64,000 nucleotides of DNA, from the NCBI RefSeq assembly GCF_963169125.1, contig NC_084802.1, forward strand, positions 114,518,903 through 114,582,902, written 5' to 3'. The notes under the pieces are model-generated. The model searched no databases, was not told where the DNA came from, and saw only the letters and a list, made by a program, of their open reading frames with translations. Positions 56,070-64,000 of this stretch are shown in pieces (the first letter of the stretch is position 1; the number at the start of each line of letters is the position of its first letter). This DNA is from Humulus lupulus. Taxonomy: Eukaryota > Streptophyta > Magnoliopsida > Rosales > Cannabaceae. The position numbers and the translations under genes are program-made.

Positions 56070-58657
56070 TTAAGAGGCATTTGGGGCTGGAGGGTCCTGA
56101 GCAGCATCCTGGTTGGTCGCGTCCTCAACAACTTCTTCTTCTTCTACAGCAATAATACTAGGAGAGGCGGGGGTCCTCACTCTTGCCTCCTCTTCGGCCA
56201 GTTGGGCAGTGCAGCGGGCCAACTCGGCAGTCCTGACTTCCTCCGAAAGATAGCTGAAGTCGGCACCCTGATTGTGTTTCCAGAAATTGTAGAAACATCG
56301 GAGCGTCGTCCTCTTGTACCGCTCCAGATTTTTGGAGTTATCAAGCTCCAGCTGCTTCACTTTGCCTTCAAGAGTGGCAATGACCTCATCCTTGGGCTTG
56401 AGCGTCTCTTCTAGCCTTTTGATTTCGCGAAGATGGGTTACGCTGGCATCTCGATACTGCTGCCGCGACTTTATTGCAGTTTCCTTTGCAGCTTCAGCTT
56501 CTGACAGCTTAGTCGCCGCAGCGTCCCTCTCCCGAGCCATTGCCCCCAACTCCTTGGCATGCCTAGCCTCTGCAGCCGAAAGCTCCTCAGCCGCCTTCAC
56601 CTGATGCTTCTCAGTGGCCTTTGCCTTGGCCTGCTCGATGGAAGCCTGGATACAGGTACGAGCAGTGATAGCAGATAGCAAGGCCTGTGAACAAAGAAAT
56701 GAGTTAGAACCTGCCGTGAAGAATAAAAGACTAAGACTTAAGAAGTGAAGAAGTACTCACACTGGAGATTTCATTCAGGGCCCTGTTCAAAACCTGGTCA
56801 GCCCCCATGCTTTCAGCCTCGACCATTGCGTCTCTGACACGGTCACCTTTACTGATGCATTCAAGGCGATCCTTGGCTGATCGTAGGGCACGGCTCATGA
56901 GTTTGGCCCCGAGAGCTTCTTCACGGGTAGTTTCCTCTCTGGCAGGCGCAGCCGGAGGATTTGGCGGGGCTGGAGGGGTCTGCTTCTCAGTAGGAGCTGG
57001 AGGATGGACAGAAGTTTGCCCAGTTGGCGCGTCCTTGGGAAGGTCTTCTATTCGACCCTTTTTGGCTGGATGACCTCGGCTGGATTCACCAGTTCTCCTT
57101 TTGGACCTCCGGTGGAGTTGAGGAACTTCCTCCTCCTCAGCCTGATACATGTCAAAAATGTTGGGAGTGGTCATGTCTGCATGCAAGTAAACACAGGAAA
57201 ATGATAAGACAAGAGGCAGGTGAAAAGTTATTATACAACAGAAAAGAGGTAACAAGGTGAATACCCGAGCTACAACTATTGGTCGCTACACTATTGACTT
57301 TATTAGTCATATACTCATAATCTGGCATGAAGAAGTCTGGCCCTAATTTTGGAGTATATGTAAAGTTGCCTTCCCCGTCGAACAAATGACAGGGAATTGG
57401 CAAACCATTTAAAAGTAAAATAGTGTTACCGTTCTCATCAGAGGACTCTCCCAAGTCCACAGCTGGCTCTTCGGCCTTTTGTTTCCCCTTGCCTTAGGGA
57501 GCAGAAGGCCTTTCTGCGAAAGGATTGCCCGTGGGCTCCCTAATAGCAATCCCCGTTGGCCTCCGAGGAGGAGGAGACACAGGAGGTTGCTGCTCGGGAA
57601 CCCCCTCGGTAGTGGCTTCGTCCACCATGGACCCTCTAGTTTCATGGCGAGGAGCCAGGAGGCCAGACAGCCTCAAGTTTTCTTCAGTCACCAGGGTCTT
57701 GACGCTTTTTGCTGTGTCAGAAATCCTGGCCAAAGTGTTGGACCTCAACACCATGTCTGGTGTTGGGGTCGGGCGTAACCAGGGGCCTGAAAAATAGATT
57801 ACAGTTTAAGAAAAATGGAAGGGAACACATTGATGAAAAGTATCGACCAGTTGGAGACAAGCACTTACCTCCTCGGGTGAAGGCCAGGTTGTTGCTGGTT
57901 ATGTCCGGGGTAAGGAAGTACTCCTTATTATACTGCCCCACATTCGAGATATGCGTAGTGTCACTCAGGAATGTTCGATTGGTTTCCTGGTGACAAAAAT
58001 GGAAGAAACCCGTTCCATGTTGTTGCAGGTTAGACTTGAGATCAAAGAGATAGTTGACCTCGTGGGGTGAAGGTTCTGGCCATTTCTTAAGTTTATACAG
58101 GATATTTGGAAGGGGGCGACACCGAAATAATTGGCCACCCCTACAAAAAAGGGATGAAGAGGGAGATAAGCTCCCGCCTCAATATGATACCGAGACCAGG
58201 CGCTGTTTACACCTCCGGGAAGGTTAGCCCTCTGGTCTGCGGCAGGACGTATAATGGAAACCCCTGTGAGAGGGAATCTCCTGAAGTAGTTAGCAATCAT
58301 CCGAAGAGTCACTGAACTGGCCGGGGAAGTATACCACTCGACATCAGGCAAGTTCTGATGGCGAGGGTTGGCCCTGATTTGGATATTAGGTTCAGGAGCA
58401 AGATTTTCTCGACCACTGGTCGAGGGAGCCCTTGCCTGCGAATCAGGCCGAGCAGGAGAATTTGGGTTGTTTTCAGACTCGGGTCTTTTCTTGCCTGAAG
58501 ATTTGGAACGGGCCATTGGAAGATAAGAATGGGGTCTGGAAGAGGATCGCGAAAAAGGGATCTCGTGGACACGGTCAGCTGGTTGTTCTTCTCCCTCGAG
58601 CAGCTGGGCGAGAACGTCGTCGTCAATAGGCCTTTCACCTCCCCACAAATCTGGCAT
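56070..58657 (-). pseudogene. E3 antisense spliced gene (aORF), broken
   Basis: Minus-strand exons 58657-57869, 57786-57265, 57176-56761 and 56684-56070, with introns of 82, 88 and 76 bp and GT...AG ends at the same places as E2. Exon lengths are 789, 522, 416 and 615 against 826, 522, 440 and 612 in E2. The 37-bp shortfall in the first is one deletion after 'GVAPFQI' that shifts the frame. A TAA (CAA in E2) also follows 'ERPSAP' near 57494. N-terminal 'MPDLWGGERPI', the 'AGAYLPLHPFFVGVANYFG' domain, and the coiled-coil C-terminus ending in 'CFYNFWKHNQGADFSYL' and 'DPPAPNAS' match E2. The 82-bp intron is not a multiple of three, so splicing is needed for the frame. Confidence 0.82.
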
Positions 58658-59247
58658 TAAAGTCTGCATACAGAGGAATGGGGAGGTGAGAATAGAAAAC
58701 TTTTAAAAGCTTTTTAGAATAACGCTGGTCGAGTATAAAAGTTAAGCTTTTATACAACAGCATTCTAACAAAAAGCTAAATTTTTCTACACGAACAGTTT
58801 GAAAAACGGATCAAAGGGTGAAAGTAAAAAGTTTTCTGAAAAAGCTTTTTCAACTCCCCTTAGGACGGGAAAAACTTATTTTTTCAACTAGCTTAAAGAT
58901 CGAATTTTTACTTCGATTTTACGTCCTAAAAAGCATGATCCTGGATTTTAAACTAACTCGTAACTCTATTGTACCTACAAAATATTATGTCTACAAGCGT
59001 CTCAAACCAGAAACAGTACACATTCAGAAGCATGCACCACGAAAAATTAGAAGCGTGGGAACTCGAAAACTTACCAAGAAAAGTGATCGTAAAGATGGAA
59101 GAAGGGTCTTCGGAGATCAAGGGGCTCTCGGACGGGGTCCTGAAAGTATAGGGGGAACGGTCTTCAGGAACGTTAAGAGCTCTGGATTTTAGGTTTTCTG
59201 GTGAAGACGATGGCATGCGTAAAAAGAAAATAAAGATTTCGAATGTC

Positions 59248-59257
59248 TTATATAAGT
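59248..59257 (-). promoter_or_regulatory. TATA box of E3 antisense gene
   Basis: 'cttatataag' is palindromic here, read on the minus strand toward the antisense gene. A leader intron with donor 'cttg/gtaagtt' (minus, near 59080) and acceptor 'atgcag' (near 58665) is likely. Confidence 0.6.
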
Positions 59258-59475
59258 TTGTCTGTGGCATTAAAAAGATGTAATCATCAGTTTCCCTTTT
59301 TTCAAAATATGGGGAAGCGGGATGGCCGTCAAAATCTTTTCTAGGGAACCGAAAGGACATGATTAGACAGAAATGGGTTACTTTTTTCAAGAACACACGA
59401 AGGGTTCTGACACGTCAGGCGGGGTTACCGAAGAGTCGTTCGTTCAAAATTTTATTTACTGCTCGTAGTAAACAA

Positions 59476-59489
59476 ACTTGGGGGGCAAA
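59476..59489 (+). other. E3 terminal polypurine tract
   Basis: 'acttggggggcaaa' directly before the 3' LTR. Confidence 0.9.
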
Positions 59490-60078
59490 TGTTATCCAAA
59501 AAATTAGCATTGGTGACGTGGCAAGTGATCCCTGGACACGTGGCTGACACCTGGAAACGTTCTACTAGAGTGTCGACCAGAAGACACATTAGAAGCAGTG
59601 CGAACCTGCCTTACCTGCGACCAGCCTGGTCGATGGTTCCGCATACAAGGCAACATTAATGGGAAGATCTTTGTGAATCCCGAATTTATCTCACACAATC
59701 TCCTGAGTATCCGGTTATTCAGGAGAGAATATCTGTAACAATCTTTTGTAATCCCCCTTGAGCCTATAAATAGCAAGAGATAGCTCAAGGGAGGGGACTT
59801 TTGCTTTTGAATCATTCGAGACTATAGTAATTCTCCTAGTAAGATTGTATTGTTCTTCAGAGATTAGTGAAACTCATTGAACCCAAGTTCTTTGATCACT
59901 CATCTGATTTTTATATCAAAATCAACCTAAGTGGACGTAGGTCATTACCAGATCCTGGGGCCGAACCACTATAAAATATTGTGTCTTATTTACTTTTGTC
60001 ATTACGTTATTCTCATTACTTTCATTAATATCAAGCATATTCTGACTCCGTGTCAGTTGGCCAAATCGTGGGTCAACA
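59490..60078 (+). repeat. E3 3' LTR
   Basis: 589 bp, partner of 48510-49098, followed by target copy 'atata'. Confidence 0.95.
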
Positions 60079-60187
60079 ATATAAAATATATAAAAAAAAT
60101 ATTGTAGGTATTTATTTGAGTAAAAATATCATTTTAATGTGAATTAAAATACCCTTTTAAATTTCATAAAATCATCATAGCACTTGT

Positions 60188-62034
60188 TGTTAGGAAAACT
60201 TATACAGGATCTCTATTTATTTTCATGTAAATCTAATATTAAACAAATTAATATGAGATAACCTAGAACATGTTTCTAAAATTGAATTCAAAGAGAAATA
60301 ATGATAAGAATACTTACATTATACGCAGCGGAATGAATGAGTCCTTCCTTCAGTTTCTCTAACCATTGCATCCTTTCTGTCGCAGAGTATTACCAAGAAA
60401 TTGAACTGATCTTCAATTATCTTCATAGTCTTCCAAAGTATTCTTAGAATCACCTAGACTAGAGTGTGCAATTCTCAACACATGAGACAGATACAGATAA
60501 AAGAAAAGAAAAGAACAATAAGGCTTAGAAAATGACTTATGTTTAGAGAGAATCTAAAATCTATCAAAAAACCAGTGTCTATCATCTGAAATCTGACTTG
60601 ACTTCTGTTTTCAACTCTCTCTTAACATTCCTTTTATATACTTATTTAGGTCATTTATTTAATTAAAAAAATCAATAAAATAATAGCCAATAATCAGCCC
60701 TAGGTCAAAATTATCATGGGCTTTAGGTCTGTGAAATTTTCCATTTGATTATAAGCCCATTAGGCTTAAAATCAAGGTTTGTATTATTTTCTATTGATTT
60801 AATTAATTAAATAATTATTTAAATCATTTATCAAATTAATTATTTATAATTTGAACCTTGATTTAAACTTATTTATTAATTTAGATACCAATTTATCTTA
60901 ATTAATAATTCTTCCCTAATTTCTCTTTTTTTCTCAAAATTACACAACTCTGTGAAACTATCCAAAATTGACCTGGTCAACTTTGATAATTAAATCAATT
61001 AATTGAGACTATGTAGATGATTTTATCCAAGGTACAATGGGGACCATGGGCCTATGAAATAAAGCTCCAATAAGTTATCATAAATCTAACAAATAAATTT
61101 ACTAACTTATTAATTCCTCGTGACTTCACTAAAGACTCGGAATTGCACTCTTGAATTCATAGAACGCTCTATAACAAATATAGATACGTTATTAATTATC
61201 CATTGTTACAACCATAATTGTCACTCAATCCTTTATAGGCAGTCTACAATGAGATGGGACTAAAATACTGTTGTACCCCTCATTGTATTTTATCCTTAAA
61301 ACACTTAGTTCCTTGTAAATGATATTTCAGTAAACTAATATTAATTACTGAAATGACATCTCTATCATTTAGCACCTTGAACCAAACTAAAAGGAAACCA
61401 TCATTTCACTTCTTCATCAGAAGCTATAGATGTTCATATCTATGATTAACACTTCCACTCAATTATACTACTGAGTTCCCAAGATGTAAGTATGGGCTAG
61501 TCCGTAGGGTAAGCTGGTAACGAACAAGTCAAATAATACAATCAGTTAGAATACTAATCACTCAAAATTGAGATTGAATTGACCTATGGTCAACTATATT
61601 ATATGACTAGAATAGATAATAACGGTATGTTTACTTATCTTATCAACTATCAATATCGATCCAGTCCGATGTAACAAATACATCTGATCTTATCTACTTT
61701 GCTAATGTTCTGGAAAGAACATAACACTGCAATGTGTAAGTAGATCATATCGTAGATTGGCAAGTCAGTGTAAATCCTGTGCACTCACTAATCTTAGGAC
61801 TAACTTATATTTGAACATATAATCATATTTATATTCCACTGATCTTACGTCACTATAAATACGATTAGCTATATGCTCGGGATTTAATAGAAGTTTATAT
61901 TAAACAAATAATCATGAAAATAAAACATGTGAGCAAAGTGATTGACCAAGTCAAAAAATGATTTCTATTCTTTTATTGATAATAAATGAGATTACAAAGA
62001 AATTGGGTTTTAATTAGGGCATAAAACCCCAACA
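60188..62034 (-). mobile_element. Solo LTR, possibly Ty1/copia
   Basis: 1847 bp. The plus strand starts 'tgttaggaaaacttatac' and ends 'cataaaaccccaaca'. In LTR sense it starts 'tgttggggttttatgccc', and a TATA box (plus 'cttttatata', 60631-60640) fits minus-strand sense. Flanks are 'cttgt' (60183-60187) and 'cttat' (62035-62039), a target duplication with one change. No coding domain. The copia assignment rests on resemblance only. Confidence 0.75.
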
Positions 62035-62039
62035 CTTAT

Positions 62040-63716
62040 AACTTATGCATGCAAATCATTATTTCACCAATTTCACACCAATTATTCACAAAAATCAACA
62101 AGCAATATTCATCATAAAATTAATTTCAAACTCATGCTTTTCAAAACCCAAATATGAATTTTCATGTACCACCAATGCATCAATTTATAAAAGATTTAAG
62201 AAAAATTCTTTCATTTAACCAATTTACCTAGCATGTTCTTAATATGCATGGGTGACACAAAAATAAAAATAACTCATCATGCATTACAACCTATAGGCCG
62301 AAACCCCATGAATCACAATTCCCACATATTAATAACTTACCCAAACTCATAAGCATGTTTACCAAATTTTACATGAACATATGAACTCTAACAAAATATA
62401 AGATCACATAATCCCACATGCTTTCTATGAGTAATATGAAATAATGATTCAACAACAACAATATCATTGCATATTCCAAAAATATAAAAATCAATCATCA
62501 ACACATATAGTAGACAAGGTCCAAAACCCAATTCATGCATGCACCTAAGAAAACAATAACATCAATTTTACATTGAGAAAATACTTCATAGCTTAGAAAT
62601 CTAAGGTAGCCCCTAGATAGTATTCATGCATAAAACACAAGATGCCTTAGTCATAACCAAAGAAATTCCTAGTATGTTTCTAACATATAAATGTGACACA
62701 AAATCAAACCACAAACAATATACATCAAACCCTATCAAAACACAATATCACATAAAATCATAGCCCACACCTAGGCCAAATCTTTCATGCATCCAACAAC
62801 ACAATCTTTCAACCCAAGATAAAAAGAGAAGCAAAATCAATACACCATCATTCATATAACCCAAGAAAACATTAAAACAATAGGGATATAGTTTCATTAC
62901 CTCTCTTGATTGTAGAATCAAGAACACACAAGGTGACCAATACCCAAAACTATAATCACCCCTTGCTCAAGCCTAGGGTTTTCGAAATCCCCATGAAGAG
63001 AAAAAAAACAACAATCATCCAAGAAAAACAAAGGTCTTTGTCATTAAGAAAAGAAAAACAAAAAGGGGTTGAGAATCAAATCACGAGGAACAAGAACACA
63101 AACCTAGATTTTCGAAACCTTCTTCTTCTTCCTTTCTCTCTAAGTCGTCCACTCTCTCTCTCCTTCTCTCACTAGACCGACGGCACCAAGTGCATAATGC
63201 TCTTTATTTTTTCTTCCTTTCCCTTTTATCTAACCTAGGGCAATAACCATTCCTAATGGAAAAATGGGTAAGTTTCCTGTTTTTGTTTATTTTCATTTAT
63301 CTTAATTTTTATTTGATTGAACAAAATAAATGGGAATAAAATCTTCCCTTTCCCACTTAGTGTCGTCCACACTCCTCTTCTTCCCTTTATTTATTTTTTT
63401 TCTTTTTTAATTAAGTAAAATAATTCTAATAAAAGGAAATAAAAGTTTTTAGAAAATTTTATGCAAGTGCACCATGCACATGCACACACTTAATTACTAG
63501 GGTGCATCACTACCTACCATGCACTTTGGTGCATTCAACCAAAACTCATATATTCACAAAAATAAATTTAATAAATAAATAAAACAAATAATAATTAAAT
63601 AAACATAATTTCTAACAAAATTCAAACAATTAAATAAAACAATTCGTAACACTTAATAATTAAATAAAATAAAGCACAAAATTAATAAAATAAAATAAAA
63701 AATTTGGTGTTCTACA
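62040..63716 (-). repeat. Chromovirus 3' LTR, main right part
   Basis: AT-rich sequence with no coding domain, ending 'tctaca' next to the polypurine tract of the element. Its left continuation lies beyond the solo LTR. ORF 62906-63175 is low complexity and not credible. Confidence 0.65.
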
Positions 63717-64000
63717 CTATACCCTCCTTAAAAGGAATTTCGTCTTCAAATTCTTTCTTACAAAGTAACTTGGGGTATCTTTCTCTCATGTCCTCCAATT
63801 CCCATGTTGCTTCTCGTTACGTACTATTCTTCCACAGGTCCTTAACTAATGGAATCTTTTGGATCTTAGTTCCTTGATTCCTTTTTCAAAAACACGCTCT
63901 AACTGTTCATCGTAACTCAGGTCATGCTTCAGCTGTAACGGCTCATAACTCAAAACATGAGAGAGATTTGACATGTACTTACGCAACATCGAGATGTGAA
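63712..64000 (-). pseudogene. Chromovirus integrase end with chromodomain, partial
   Basis: Minus strand from the window edge. A piece with 'SNLSHVLSYEPLQLKHDLSY' is followed by a frame change, then 'IPLVKDLWKNST', a TAA, and 'REATWELEDMRERYPKLL'. This is the chromodomain pattern (LW...EATWE.E) found at the C-terminus of chromoviral integrase. The last codons 'EIPFKEGIV' overlap the polypurine tract, and the stop lies in the first bases of the LTR. The frameshift and stop show a decayed copy. Confidence 0.8.

Larger units (their letters stand above)
48510..60078 (+). mobile_element. E3: Tat-type Ty3/gypsy element, sister of E2
   Basis: 11,569 bp with 589-bp LTRs (48510-49098 and 59490-60078) and target duplication 'atata' (48505-48509 and 60079-60083). 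Same order as E2, including an antisense gene on the minus strand. Coding parts are badly broken: lost gag start, several nonsense codons, +1, -1, -13 and -37 bp indels, and a changed RNase H catalytic Asp. Yet the LTRs differ at only about five or six sites by eye. Confidence 0.95.
47461..63716 (-). mobile_element. Long LTR of a chromovirus, split by E3 and a solo LTR
   Basis: The plus strand begins 'tgtaaaatgccctagac' (47461) and ends 'ggtgttctaca' (63716), a TG...CA pair with inverted tgta/taca ends. At 63716 it abuts an element-sense polypurine tract 'aaggagggtatag' and a chromoviral pol end. Removing E3 with one target copy (48510-60083) and the solo LTR with one target copy (60188-62039) leaves about 2.8 kb. 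That the 47461 and 62040-63716 parts are one LTR is inference from the termini. The right part alone is firmly LTR-like. Confidence 0.55.

Noticed and set aside
1..64000. tRNA, rRNA or other structured RNA genes
   Set aside because: No cloverleaf with the conserved tRNA boxes and no rRNA segment was noticed. A tRNAscan/Infernal run would be needed to exclude them fully.

Overview
The window reads as heterochromatic nuclear DNA of a flowering plant, probably a eudicot. It is built almost entirely from a tandem satellite and nested LTR retrotransposons, with no convincing host gene. The retrotransposons are plant-type: Ty3/gypsy elements with Tat-lineage traits (gypsy RNase H plus a second RNase H, and an antisense extra gene), a chromoviral pol end, and LTRs bounded by TG...CA with 5-bp target duplications. 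The species cannot be named from what is visible.

Layout. (1) 1-18996 is an array of a ~175-bp satellite, roughly 51 diverged monomers in three blocks. It is interrupted by a ~2-kb insert at 2311-4340 and by element E1 at 8582-16604. E1 is a non-autonomous gypsy element that keeps gag and has lost protease, RT, RNase H and all but the tail of integrase. E1 itself carries a nested solo LTR (13740-15106). (2) 18996-22175 is AT-rich DNA, a coiled-coil ORF fragment and a truncated LTR. (3) About 22180-46649 is element EA, an old minus-strand Tat-type element. It is split by E2 (26090-37753, a nearly intact minus-strand Tat-type element) and by a solo LTR in its gag (43680-44783). (4) 46650-47460 holds a pair of ~190-bp direct repeats. 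(5) 47461-63716 is most simply one long LTR of a minus-strand chromovirus. It is split by E3 (48510-60078, plus strand, sister of E2) and by a solo LTR (60188-62034). The end of the chromovirus pol gene runs off the window at 64000.

The most notable system is shared by EA, E2 and E3. Between integrase and the 3' LTR each carries a gene on the opposite strand, with its own TATA box, several introns, an N-terminal domain resembling the plant 'putative gypsy type transposon' family, and a C-terminal coiled coil. In E2 and E3 the splice sites are conserved. Splicing gives a frame of about 800 codons in E2; E3 matches it exon by exon apart from a 37-bp deletion and one 24-bp length difference. Other shared oddities are an in-frame UAG between protease and RT, a second polypurine tract between integrase and the antisense gene, and a TATA box in the loop of an inverted repeat in every LTR family of this group.

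E2 and E3 have LTR pairs about 1% different by eye (young insertions). E1 LTRs differ by several percent, and EA has lost its 3' LTR. Every coding copy in the window has at least one break.
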